A stretch of 18,444 nucleotides of DNA from Thiobacillus denitrificans (GCA_002403375.1 DHHQ01000003.1:157552-175995); one strand, 5' to 3'. Counted from the first letter of the stretch, positions 1-7,280 are shown. Program-made: numbers and translations. The notes: generated by a model not told the origin, from the letters alone.

Positions 1-3000
1 CGGCGGCGGGGACACTGGCTTCGGCCGGAACACCGGCCGCAGCGGGAACGCTCGCCGCAGCGGACGGGGACGCTTCCGCAGGTGCTGCCTTGTCGGCCGG
101 CTTGGCGGCATCGGCAGGCGCCGCGACCGGCGCGGGCGGCAACGGCGCGTCGGTCAGCGCCGCGTAGCTGACGGTGTCGACCGCTGCGATGAAGCCGCTG
201 CTTTCCTCGAACTTGGCGTAGCGACCCGGCATCAGGGTGGCCAGCCGCGCGAAGCTCTTGTCGAGCCAGCCGTTGTAGATGCCCAGCTTCAGGAGGTCGA
301 GGTTCTTCTCGTGGATCTCGATCGCCTTCTCCTCGAAGGGATAGGACTGCTCGTCGATCGCCTCCTCGTACTGCTCCATTTCCAGCTTGCTGAGGTTGGT
401 CGGGCGCTCCGACTTCTTCAGCGCGTCGCTGAAGTTGAAGTACAGCTCGGCGATGTAGTAGGTCGCGGCGGCCGTCACGTCGCCGACTTCGTACCTGACC
501 AGCTTGCCGAAGGCCTCGTTGGCCGTCTTCATCGCCGCCTTCTTCTTCTGCAGGCTCTTGTCGAACGGCTGCACCAGCCTGATCTCGGCGAACTGGGCGA
601 ACACCGGCTCGGTGAGGACCAGCGCCGAGGTGGCGCCCAGGTAGCGGGTGCGGTCGGTGCGCTCGGCGCCGGCGCCGGCGTCGGCGTCGACGATCTGCTT
701 CAGCTCGGCGAGGTAGCCGGCCTGGTCGTTGCGCGCCTTCAGCACCTCGGCGATCTTGTGGCGGGTCTCCACCGCCATCTCGACCGGGTGCGGGAAGTAG
801 CCCACGTAGCGGCGATACACCTGCAGTGCGCGGTCGGTTTCGTTGGCGCGGGTGTAGAGCTCGGCGGCGAGCTGCAGCGCCTCGCGACGGATCGCCTCGT
901 CCTTGGTCTCGGTCTCGATGCGCTCGTATTCGGCCGCCGCCAGCGCGAGCTTGCCGGCCTCCTGGTAGACGTGCGCGACCTTCTTGGTGACCTCGGGCTG
1001 CAGCGCGTGGCCGGGGTAGTTCTTGCGGAAGGCCAGCAGCACCTCCGCGGCTCGGTCCCAGTCCTGCAGCAGGATCAGCGCGGTGGCGCCGTCGTAGTCC
1101 GCGGCCGGGCGGATCTTCGAGGTCGGCGCCGCCTGGCCGACGCGCAGGAAGTGGGTCGCGGCGGTCCGGTAGTCCTTGGCCTCGTTCGCCTGCTCGCCCT
1201 GCTTGTAGATCGACGCGGCGAGGTTCTCCACCAGCCCCTCGCGCGAGGCGTCGTTTGCCGCGGTCAGCTGCAGCACGTTCACGTAGCCGTCCTCGGCGTC
1301 CTTGAACTGGTTCAGCTCGTACGACGCGTGCGCCACCACCAGCCAGGCCGAGCGCCGCAGCGGCTGCTCGGCGTTCGGGAACGCGGCGATCATCTTGCGT
1401 CCGGTGGTGACGGCGAACGCGTAGTCCTTCATCACGTAGATGTCTTCCAGCGCCGCGCCCATCACCAGCGCGGCCTTGTCATGCTGCGGGAAGGTGTCGG
1501 CGAACTTCAGCGAGCTGCGGATGACCTCGCGCTTGGCCACGTTGCGTTGCGACTCGCCGGCCACCGCGAGGTTTTCGCGGTGCGCGTAGACCGCTGCGTA
1601 GCCGGCGGCCGCCGCCTTCTCGTGCGCCGGATAGCCGTATGCGGTGCGCTCGTACTCGGCCGCCGCCTCGCCGTAGGCCTTGTGCTCCAGCAGCAGGTCG
1701 GCCAGCTGGTAGTTCATCGCCGGCGACTCGCCGTCCTGCGGGAACGACTCGAGGTAATCGCCATACCAGCGGCGCGCCTCGAGGAAGTTCTGGATCCGCT
1801 CCTTGGCGTGCTGCTTGTCCTGGTAGAGCGCGTGGTAGTGGTTGGCCAGTTCCTTGAGGGTGGCCTTCAGGTAGCCGAGCACGTCCGGATAGGCGTTGAC
1901 GTCGTAGTGCTTCCAGTACGCCGACTTGAGGCCGTAGTCGGTGGCGAACTCCTTGTTGGCCTCGACGACCAGCTTGGGGAAGCCGCCCTGCTTGTAGATG
2001 TCGATGACGCGCATGTCGAAATGCGGCGCCACCTTGTCGTAAGGATTGAGCTCGACGAAGGTCTTGTACGACTTCGCGGCGTCGGCGTAGCGGCGCTTGT
2101 CGAGGTAGTACTCGCCGAGGTTCGAGTAGATGCTCACCTCGTAGCTGCGCTTGCCGTACTGGGCGAAATACTCCTTCACGGCGTCGGGGCCGCCGAGGTA
2201 GGAGAAGCTCAGGCTGATGACGCGGTAGGTGTCCTCGATGCGCTTCTGCTCGAACTCGTCCTTCGGGTTCTCGAAGTCGTAGCCGGTCTTCACCTTGTGG
2301 TCGAGCAGCGCGACGAAGTTGTGCAGGCCGTCCTCGTACAGCTCCTGCTTGTAGAACGACCAGCCGAGCTTGTAGAGCGCGAGCTCGTAGTAGAACGAAT
2401 GCGCGCCCATCGCGACGATGGTCTTGTAGGCATCCTCGGCGTCGCGGTACTTCTTGCGCATGAAGTAGTACTCGCCGCGGCGGAACTGGATCTCGTCGGT
2501 GTAGCGTGAGTTCGGATACTGGGCGACCATCCGGTTCATCACGTTCATCGCCTCGTCGACCTCGCCGAGCTCCTCGTAGGCGCGCGACATCTGGTACAGC
2601 ACCTGGTCGTTGCGGGGGTAGAGCGGATACTTCTCGAGCAGCTTCTTGTAGAGGGCGATGGCTTCCGCGGCGTTGGCGTTCTGCAGGTCGGCCGCGCCCT
2701 CCGGCGTGCTGAGCGCCTCGGCGGCGATCGCCGACTTGATCTCGCCCGCGGCACCCGCGCGCTGCTCGAAGGCCGCGGTCGACTCGCCGCCGAGCTTGGC
2801 GATGGCAGCCGACTGGGCCGCGCTCGCCGCGCTGTCGCCTGCCGCCGCCTGGCGGCCGGCGTCGAAGCCTGCGGGGCGTTCCATCCCCCGGGTCTGGCGA
2901 ACTTCCGCTGCCCGGCTGGGGGTTTCCGCCGTGCCGTAATCCTTCTCGATCTTGAGGTCGGCCAGGCGGCGGATCGCCTCGGGCGTCATCGCGGTCTCGG

Positions 3001-3181
3001 GCGTCTCGTCGAGGAATTTCTGGTAGCCCTGCATCGCCTTTTCGATGCCGCCCTCGATGTGCACGTCCTTGAGGTCGAGCTTGACGTGCCTGAGCTCGCC
3101 GATCGTGCCCTGCTCCATGGGCGTGCTGCACGCGGCCAGCAGCAGCGAGGACGCCAGGATCGTCAGTCGCAGCTGGCTCAT
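1..3181 (-). CDS. Large TPR-repeat outer-membrane lipoprotein (partial, 3' end beyond window)
   Basis: The frame is open from an ATG at 3181 to the left edge, giving at least 1060 residues without a stop. The N-terminus has a lipoprotein signal, with lipobox LLAAC placing the lipidated Cys at residue 18. Ser follows it, which in the usual sorting rule points to the outer membrane. From about residue 175 to 900 the protein is helical, with many TPR-like pairs such as EAIALYKKLLEKYP and DEAMNVMNRMVAQYPNSRY, similar in style to BamD/YbgF-type TPRs. From about residue 1007 it becomes a Pro/Ala-rich low-complexity tail. Its ATG overlaps the stop of the upstream gene (ATGA, 3178-3181), so the two are probably translationally coupled. 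It is likely a periplasm-facing scaffold. Resemblance to the large TPR protein of Glt/Agl gliding-type clusters is inference from architecture and neighbours. Family identity is not certain. Confidence 0.85.
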   Translation of the reverse strand, partial: MSQLRLTILASSLLLAACSTPMEQGTIGELRHVKLDLKDVHIEGGIEKAMQGYQKFLDETPETAMTPEAIRRLADLKIEKDYGTAETPSRAAEVRQTRGMERPAGFDAGRQAAAGDSAASAAQSAAIAKLGGESTAAFEQRAGAAGEIKSAIAAEALSTPEGAADLQNANAAEAIALYKKLLEKYPLYPRNDQVLYQMSRAYEELGEVDEAMNVMNRMVAQYPNSRYTDEIQFRRGEYYFMRKKYRDAEDAYKTIVAMGAHSFYYELALYKLGWSFYKQELYEDGLHNFVALLDHKVKTGYDFENPKDEFEQKRIEDTYRVISLSFSYLGGPDAVKEYFAQYGKRSYEVSIYSNLGEYYLDKRRYADAAKSYKTFVELNPYDKVAPHFDMRVIDIYKQGGFPKLVVEANKEFATDYGLKSAYWKHYDVNAYPDVLGYLKATLKELANHYHALYQDKQHAKERIQNFLEARRWYGDYLESFPQDGESPAMNYQLADLLLEHKAYGEAAAEYERTAYGYPAHEKAAAAGYAAVYAHRENLAVAGESQRNVAKREVIRSSLKFADTFPQHDKAALVMGAALEDIYVMKDYAFAVTTGRKMIAAFPNAEQPLRRSAWLVVAHASYELNQFKDAEDGYVNVLQLTAANDASREGLVENLAASIYKQGEQANEAKDYRTAATHFLRVGQAAPTSKIRPAADYDGATALILLQDWDRAAEVLLAFRKNYPGHALQPEVTKKVAHVYQEAGKLALAAAEYERIETETKDEAIRREALQLAAELYTRANETDRALQVYRRYVGYFPHPVEMAVETRHKIAEVLKARNDQAGYLAELKQIVDADAGAGAERTDRTRYLGATSALVLTEPVFAQFAEIRLVQPFDKSLQKKKAAMKTANEAFGKLVRYEVGDVTAAATYYIAELYFNFSDALKKSERPTNLSKLEMEQYEEAIDEQSYPFEEKAIEIHEKNLDLLKLGIYNGWLDKSFARLATLMPGRYAKFEESSGFIAAVDTVSYAALTDAPLPPAPVAAPADAAKPADKAAPAEASPSAAASVPAAAGVPAEASVPAA

Positions 3182-5073
3182 TGCGTCTTCACTCCCGCCG
3201 CCTGCTGCTGCGCCTTGACGGCGCGGTCGTAGCTCTCGGCCATGGCGAAGCGTGCCTGGATCTGGTATTCGTCGAGGCGCTGGCGCCGCTGCTCGAGCTC
3301 GTTGACCGCCATCATCTCGATCATGTGTCCCTGGCGGGCCATCAGGGTGGCGACTTTCTCCTTGGCGTCGCGCGAGCGGTTGCGCGCGTCGCGGATCTGG
3401 TCGTCGTAGCCCTGGTAGCTCTGCGTCGCCGCCTGCCGCGTCCTGACGAACGAGGCATAGATGTCCCGCAGCCGCGCGACGTCGGCGTCGAGCGCGCGCA
3501 GGTGCTTGAAGGCCTCGGTGAGCCGGTGGTCGTAGGTGGTGTGGATGTCGAAATCGAGGCGTCCCTGCAGCCGCGCGACGCGGCGACGGGAATCCTCCGC
3601 GCCGGGGCCGTCGTCGTTCGCGTACTGCGTCGCGAGCGCGGCGAGCTGCTGCTGCAGGATGCGCTCGTCGGCGGTCTTCAGGAAGTCGGGGCGCGGCGCG
3701 ATCAGCATGTGCTGCAGGCGGTCCTCGAGGCGCTGGCGCTGCTCGAGACGCAGCCGCATCTGCGAGTCGAGGACGCGGAATTTCTTGTCGATCTCGGGCA
3801 GCAGCGGCTCGTAGTAGCGGCGGCGCAGGTCGATGATCTCCTCCCAGGAATCGAGGTAGTCGTCCCATGCGAGCAGGCGCTTGCGCAGGTCTTCGAGGTC
3901 GAAGTAGTTCTGCAGCGAGGACTGGAAGTCGTTGGAGGCCATCAGGTCCTTCAGGTAGTAGGTCTCCGGCGTCTCCGGCAGCTCGCGCAGGCGGATCACC
4001 CAGTTCGGGTCCTGCTTCAGCTCCTCGCGCACCAGCGCCTTGAGGAAGCTGCCCTTGTGGATGGTGGCGATCGACGCGTCGAGCTTGTCGAGTTCCTGCC
4101 CGAAGGCTTCGAGCGCGCCGCCATACAGCAGCGCCGCCTTGCCGTGCAGCTCGAGCTTTGCGTAGGCGTAGGGAACGCCCAGCAGGCTTTCCTGCACCGC
4201 CTTGCCGGTGGAGTTGCGCTCGGCGAGGATCTTCCAGGGCACCAGCGCGCGGTCGAAGCGGCCGCCGGCGACCGAAGACCAGCCCGAGCCGAGCAGCGCC
4301 TTCTCCGAGAACGGCCCGACCAGGCGCACGCGGTCGAGATACTGGCTCGCCTCGCCCGGCTGCTTCGATTCGAGCAGCCGGTAGCCGAGTACCAGGTTCG
4401 CCTTGTCGCGGATCGACAGCGCGCCCTCGTCGGCGCTGCTCAGCTGGCCGGTCTTTTCGAGCTGCGCCAGGCCTTCCTTCTCCTGTCCGTTCTGGATCAG
4501 TGCGATGCCGAGGTTGTAGCCGACGAAGCCCTCGTAGGCCCGGGCGCCCTTCATGCCCTCGAGAATGGCGATGGCCTCGGGAAAGCGGCCGTTGACCATG
4601 TTGATCTGCGCACGCAGGTACTGCTCGTCGTCACGGATGCGCTCGGGAATCTTGCCGTGGATGCGCTCGATGGCGTGCAGTGCGTTGAGCGGATCGCTCT
4701 TCTGGTAATAGATGCGGGCCAGCCGGAACGCCGCCTCGTTCTTGATGTCCTGACCGACGTTGCCCTCGAGCACCGCCTTGATCGCGCGTCCGGCGCGCTG
4801 GTGCATGCGGTACGACAGCTCGAAGTCGCCGACCGAGAATTCGGCGAAGTTCGACTGCAGGTGGAAGGGGTCGAGGTTGCGCTCGTCGAGCCGGTAGAAC
4901 TGACCGAGCTCGGTATCGAGCCGCGAGATCGCGTCGAAGTACTCGCCCTGCTGGGCGTAATAGAACGCCTCGCCCAGGTAGAGGTCCCGGGGCGCGGACT
5001 TGGAGGCGGAGTCGGCCGCGAACGCCTGTGTGGCGACGCACAGTCCGAGCAGGCAGAGCGATGTACGCAGCAT
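3178..5073 (-). CDS. Exported TPR and coiled-coil protein, 631 aa
   Basis: The protein begins with a clear Sec signal peptide, with probable cleavage after AFA at residue 19, so it should be periplasmic. Residues about 25-330 are helical repeats of TPR type (e.g. GEAFYYAQQGEYFDAISRL, NEAAFRLARIYYQKSDPLNA, VGYNLGIALIQNGQEKEGL). Residues about 370-630 are long charged helices predicted to form coiled coils, rich in Arg, Gln and Glu. No catalytic motif is visible. It lies 3 bp after the 175-aa gene and overlaps the TPR lipoprotein gene by 4 bp, so it is the middle gene of a three-gene envelope operon. The start has only a weak ribosome site, which fits coupling to the gene before it. A structural or assembly role in an envelope-spanning complex is inferred. 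I do not recognise a characterised orthologue. Confidence 0.88.
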   Translation of the reverse strand: MLRTSLCLLGLCVATQAFAADSASKSAPRDLYLGEAFYYAQQGEYFDAISRLDTELGQFYRLDERNLDPFHLQSNFAEFSVGDFELSYRMHQRAGRAIKAVLEGNVGQDIKNEAAFRLARIYYQKSDPLNALHAIERIHGKIPERIRDDEQYLRAQINMVNGRFPEAIAILEGMKGARAYEGFVGYNLGIALIQNGQEKEGLAQLEKTGQLSSADEGALSIRDKANLVLGYRLLESKQPGEASQYLDRVRLVGPFSEKALLGSGWSSVAGGRFDRALVPWKILAERNSTGKAVQESLLGVPYAYAKLELHGKAALLYGGALEAFGQELDKLDASIATIHKGSFLKALVREELKQDPNWVIRLRELPETPETYYLKDLMASNDFQSSLQNYFDLEDLRKRLLAWDDYLDSWEEIIDLRRRYYEPLLPEIDKKFRVLDSQMRLRLEQRQRLEDRLQHMLIAPRPDFLKTADERILQQQLAALATQYANDDGPGAEDSRRRVARLQGRLDFDIHTTYDHRLTEAFKHLRALDADVARLRDIYASFVRTRQAATQSYQGYDDQIRDARNRSRDAKEKVATLMARQGHMIEMMAVNELEQRRQRLDEYQIQARFAMAESYDRAVKAQQQAAGVKTQ

Positions 5074-5076
5074 GGA

Positions 5077-5604
5077 TTACCGGTCTTTGAACTCGATGTC
5101 CTTGCCGCCGCCGGGGCCGGCCAGCCTGATTTCGACCAGCCGCGGCGCGACATCCTTGGTGAACGTGTAGCTCGCGCTGTGGCGGAAGTCGCTGTTGCCC
5201 GCCGTCTTGCCGATCAGCGTGACGTCGAGGGTGTGTTCGCCCGAGCGGATGTTGCCGGTGTAGATGCGCTGCACGCCGCCCTTCTGCAGGGCCTCGAGTT
5301 CCTTGAAGGTGTAGAGGTGGTGCGCCGCGTCCTTGCCGTCGATCTTGACCTCCATCGCATCGAGGCGGAATTTCTCGCCCTGCGCCAGCGACACGAACAG
5401 CGAGACCTGGGTGTTCGACGGGTAGAGCAGCTTTTCCTCGAGCTGGACGAGGTCGGTCGAAATCGCCAGGACGTCGGTCTTGATGTCCTGGATCTGCTCG
5501 TCGAGCCCCTTGATCTGCTCCCTGGACACCCCTTCGGCCATGCAGGCGCCCGATGCCACGGACACCAGCAGAGCAAGGGATGCGACGCTCATGAATTTTT
5601 TCAT
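5077..5604 (-). CDS. Small exported coiled-coil/beta-domain protein, 175 aa
   Basis: I chose the ATG at 5604 over a GTG three codons upstream because AGGTGG lies 5 nt before it (5610-5615) and a normal signal peptide (MKKFMSVASLALLV...) begins there. Cleavage probably falls near residues 20-23. A Cys at 21 is preceded by SGA, which is a poor lipobox. Residues 26-60 form an amphipathic coiled coil (EQIKGLDEQIQDIKTDVLAI). Residues 65-162 alternate like a beta-sandwich, including the segment GEHTLDVTLIGKT. It is the first gene of the leftward envelope operon, 3 bp before the 631-aa TPR gene. I recall relatives of this protein being labelled AraC-type regulators in databases; nothing here looks like a DNA-binding domain and the signal peptide argues against it. 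Function is unknown, with an accessory role in the TPR complex inferred. Confidence 0.85.
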   Translation of the reverse strand: MKKFMSVASLALLVSVASGACMAEGVSREQIKGLDEQIQDIKTDVLAISTDLVQLEEKLLYPSNTQVSLFVSLAQGEKFRLDAMEVKIDGKDAAHHLYTFKELEALQKGGVQRIYTGNIRSGEHTLDVTLIGKTAGNSDFRHSASYTFTKDVAPRLVEIRLAGPGGGKDIEFKDR

Positions 5605-5695
5605 ATCAACCACCTGATGACAGACAAGCCACGACTTCTGGAATCAACCCGCGAGGCGCGCATCCGGAAACCTTCAGTCTCCGCAGAACGCATCC

Positions 5696-5726
5696 GTGTC
5701 GAATTGATATCACTAGTGTCGAATTG
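5696..5726. repeat. Two 11-bp direct repeats, 20-bp period (possible operator)
   Basis: GTGTCGAATTG occurs exactly at 5696-5706 and 5716-5726, with a 9-bp spacer. The 20-bp centre-to-centre distance is close to two helical turns, so both copies face the same side of the DNA. The spacer contains EcoRV-like and SpeI-like palindromes. Position upstream of the TPR operon suggests a regulator binding site. No regulator family is assigned. Confidence 0.6.
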
Positions 5727-5822
5727 CTAACGGCGGCCGATTTGGCTTCTTGAGTCGTTCGTGATTTTTTTTCGCCGTGCGGCGGCGCACTTCCGGGGTG
5801 GAGGTCGCGCGGGTGACCGGGC

Positions 5823-5828
5823 TATACT
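5823..5828 (+). promoter_or_regulatory. Candidate -10 element for the rhodanese gene
   Basis: TATACT matches the sigma-70 -10 consensus at five of six positions and lies 73 bp before the ATG at 5902. No good -35 is seen at 16-18 bp upstream, so either an activator is needed or the element is fortuitous. Confidence 0.35.
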
Positions 5829-5901
5829 TTCGACGGGGCGCCCTGCCCCCGCAACAGCCTGGCACGCACCCCGACCGTGCCCCCCATTCCAAGGAGACCC
5901 C

Positions 5902-6555
5902 ATGAAGCTACGCACCCTGTTTGCCGCATCCGCCATGTTCACGACCCTCGCCCTGCCGATGGCGGCGAGCGCGCTCGAGGTCAACCTCACGCCCGAGCTG
6001 CCGTCGGTCGACGTCATGCACGGCGGCAAGAAGGTGACGATCATGCGCAACCAGGACCCGGGAAACACGATCAGCGCTGACTTCGCCATGACCTCGCGCA
6101 AGTGCCCGCCGTTCTGCATCCAGCCGGGCGAGGTCGCCGTCGGCGTGGACACCATCGGGGAACTGGAGATCCTTCAGTACTTGAAGAAGCGCAGCGACGG
6201 CGACGAATCCATCATCGTGGTCGATTCGCGCACCCCCGACTGGGTCGCCAAAGGCACGATCCCCGGCTCGGTCAACGTCCCGTGGGACCAGCTCAACATC
6301 GGCCACTCGGATCCGATCACCGTGCAGGACATCCTGGAGAACCAGTTCGGCGTCAGGAACCAGGACGGCTTCTACCTGTTCGACCAGGCCAAGACCGTCG
6401 TCATGTTCTGCAACGGCCCGTGGTGCGGGCAGTCGCCGACCAACATCAGGGGCCTGCTGAAGATCGGCTACCCTGCCAGCAAGATCAAGTGGTATCGCGG
6501 CGGCATGCAGGACTGGGAAGCGCTGGGACTGACCACCGTCAAGCCGGTGAAATGA
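5902..6555 (+). CDS. Exported rhodanese-like domain protein, 217 aa
   Basis: The ATG at 5902 follows a strong AAGGAG (5891-5896) and begins a signal peptide with cleavage after AASA at residue 24, so the protein is periplasmic. A longer upstream reading is rejected because it would bury that signal. A single rhodanese domain spans about residues 83-213: VVDSRTPDWVAKGTIPGSVN around 107-124, then the active-site loop CNGPWCGQ with Cys170, and the C-terminal WYRGGMQDWEALG. Rhodaneses transfer sulfane sulfur to a thiol or cyanide acceptor via a Cys persulfide. Two features are unusual: a second Cys (175) inside the loop with no basic residue there, and a CPPFC motif at 68-72 before the domain. 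These suggest thiol-disulfide chemistry or metal binding. The gene is monocistronic, ending before a strong terminator. The acceptor is unknown. Confidence 0.88.
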   Translation: MKLRTLFAASAMFTTLALPMAASALEVNLTPELPSVDVMHGGKKVTIMRNQDPGNTISADFAMTSRKCPPFCIQPGEVAVGVDTIGELEILQYLKKRSDGDESIIVVDSRTPDWVAKGTIPGSVNVPWDQLNIGHSDPITVQDILENQFGVRNQDGFYLFDQAKTVVMFCNGPWCGQSPTNIRGLLKIGYPASKIKWYRGGMQDWEALGLTTVKPVK

Positions 6556-6575
6556 GGCGGCGGCACGCGTGAAAC

Positions 6576-6605
6576 AAAAAAACGGGGCATGTGCCCCGTT
6601 TTTTT
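6576..6605. terminator. Bidirectional intrinsic terminator
   Basis: A near-perfect palindrome with GC core ACGGGGCA/TGCCCCGT, flanked by an A-run on the left and a T-run on the right, gives a stem-loop with a U-tract on either strand. It sits between the convergent rhodanese gene (stop 6555) and phosphoesterase gene (stop 6626) and should serve both. Confidence 0.92.
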
Positions 6606-6625
6606 ATGGGTGCCCGATCAGAGGA

Positions 6626-7177
6626 TCAGACATGCGGCGTGACGGGTGGCAGAACCGACGCCGGCTCGGCCTCGATCGCGACGATCTCGAACTGCATCGT
6701 CGCGAGGTCGGCCATGACGTAGGTCGGCGGGTTCCCGACCCCGCCGACGGTGCCGGGATTGACCAGCCAGGTGTGGCCGCCGCGGACGTTGGCGACCTGC
6801 GAGATGCTCGACTTGTGGTCGTGGCCGCAGCACACCAGGTCGTAGTCCCCGGTGCAGGCGAGCGCATGCGCGTAGTGCGGATAGTGGACCAGGAAGAGAT
6901 TGCGGTCGGCCAGCGTGAACGCCGCGTCCTGGCCGTGGTAGCGGATCACGCTGTTGGGCTCGGCGGCGAGCTTGCTCATGTTGTAGAGGTCGCCGGTGTT
7001 GTTGCCGTGGATGACGTGCACCGGCAGCTCGTATTTCTGCAGCACCCGCAGCGTAGTCGGCGCGACCACGTCGCCGCAGTGCAGCACCGCCTCCGCCCCG
7101 TTCGCCCTGGCGTGCTCGACCGCCGCGCCGAGCAGGCGGCGGTTGTCGTGCGAGTCGGAGAGGATGCAGACCTTCAT
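6626..7177 (-). CDS. YfcE-type metallophosphoesterase, 183 aa
   Basis: The protein shows the dimetal phosphoesterase motifs in order: DSH at residues 8-10, GD at 35-36, GNN at 58-60, His98 in VHYP, and GHDH at 118-121. Length (183 aa) fits the small YfcE/MJ0936 group, which are cytoplasmic Mn-dependent phosphodiesterases with poorly defined natural substrates. The start at 7177 is fixed by the first motif, which begins only seven residues in. No Shine-Dalgarno is possible, since the sequence before the ATG is the TGACCCC tandem array. The position after Asn59-Asn60 is Thr, where I expect Asp in many relatives, and the last motif is GHDH rather than GHTH. It follows ppa in the same direction with a 103-bp repeat-filled gap. 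The physiological substrate is unknown. Confidence 0.9.
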   Translation of the reverse strand: MKVCILSDSHDNRRLLGAAVEHARANGAEAVLHCGDVVAPTTLRVLQKYELPVHVIHGNNTGDLYNMSKLAAEPNSVIRYHGQDAAFTLADRNLFLVHYPHYAHALACTGDYDLVCCGHDHKSSISQVANVRGGHTWLVNPGTVGGVGNPPTYVMADLATMQFEIVAIEAEPASVLPPVTPHV

Positions 7178-7178
7178 A

Positions 7179-7217
7179 GGGGTCAGGGGTCAGGGGTCAG
7201 GGGTCAGGGGTCAGGGG
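7179..7217 (+). repeat. GGGGTCA heptamer tandem array
   Basis: Five perfect GGGGTCA units (7179-7213) plus a partial GGGG (7214-7217). The array begins one base upstream of the phosphoesterase start codon. Perfect identity between units suggests recent slippage or expansion. Confidence 0.97.
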
Positions 7218-7224
7218 AAATATC

Positions 7225-7239
7225 GCGGCCGCCGGCCGC
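7225..7239. repeat. GC-rich inverted repeat between the two heptamer arrays
   Basis: GCGGCC (7225-7230) and GGCCGC (7234-7239) can pair across a GCC loop. The element sits in the centre of the 28-bp spacer between the arrays, at the tip of the larger potential fold-back. Confidence 0.7.
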
Positions 7240-7245
7240 TCATTC

Positions 7246-7280
7246 CCTGAATCCTGAATCCTGCCCCCTGAATCCTGCCG
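7246..7280 (-). repeat. Degenerate CCTGAAT heptamer array, inverted relative to 7179-7217
   Basis: Five 7-bp units in exact register: CCTGAAT, CCTGAAT, CCTGCCC, CCTGAAT, CCTGCCG. Read on the minus strand the units are CAGGATT or CAGGGGG, related to the CAGGGGT phase of the left array. The array ends directly at the ppa stop codon (7281-7283). Confidence 0.85.

Larger units (their letters stand above)
5605..5901. promoter_or_regulatory. Divergent regulatory region between the TPR operon and the rhodanese gene
   Basis: This 297-bp gap carries no convincing gene. It is clearly richer in A/T than its surroundings between about 5695 and 5775, including an 8-T run at 5765-5772 that could act as an UP-like or bend element. 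It holds the 11-bp direct repeat listed separately and a sigma-70-like -10 for the rightward gene. I could not find a good -35/-10 pair for the leftward operon; a TTAGCA/TATCAA pair with 15-bp spacing on the minus strand overlaps the repeats but is poor. Confidence 0.5.

Noticed and set aside
311..2509. Long plus-strand frame opposite the TPR lipoprotein, and a similar one at 3181-5730 opposite the 631-aa gene
   Set aside because: Both are Leu/Val/Arg-rich antisense shadows. The minus-strand frames have signal peptides and TPR patterns, and coupled starts.
1479..3131. Minus-strand Arg/Gly/Pro-rich frame overlapping the TPR lipoprotein
   Set aside because: It is the same strand read in a shifted frame; composition is typical of frame-shifted GC-rich coding sequence, and the lipoprotein frame is uninterrupted.
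5700..5726. Adjacent EcoRV and SpeI sites near GAATTG, resembling a cloning polylinker
   Set aside because: The resemblance does not extend into the flanks, and the 20-bp-period direct repeat explains the segment as a genomic element. Vector contamination inside a continuous intergenic region is unlikely.
5761..5901. Upstream in-frame extension of the rhodanese gene
   Set aside because: The added sequence would bury the signal peptide and pass through the -10 element, while AAGGAG is perfectly placed for the ATG at 5902.
7179..7280. CRISPR array
   Set aside because: Units are 7 bp and contiguous without spacers, so this is a simple tandem repeat.
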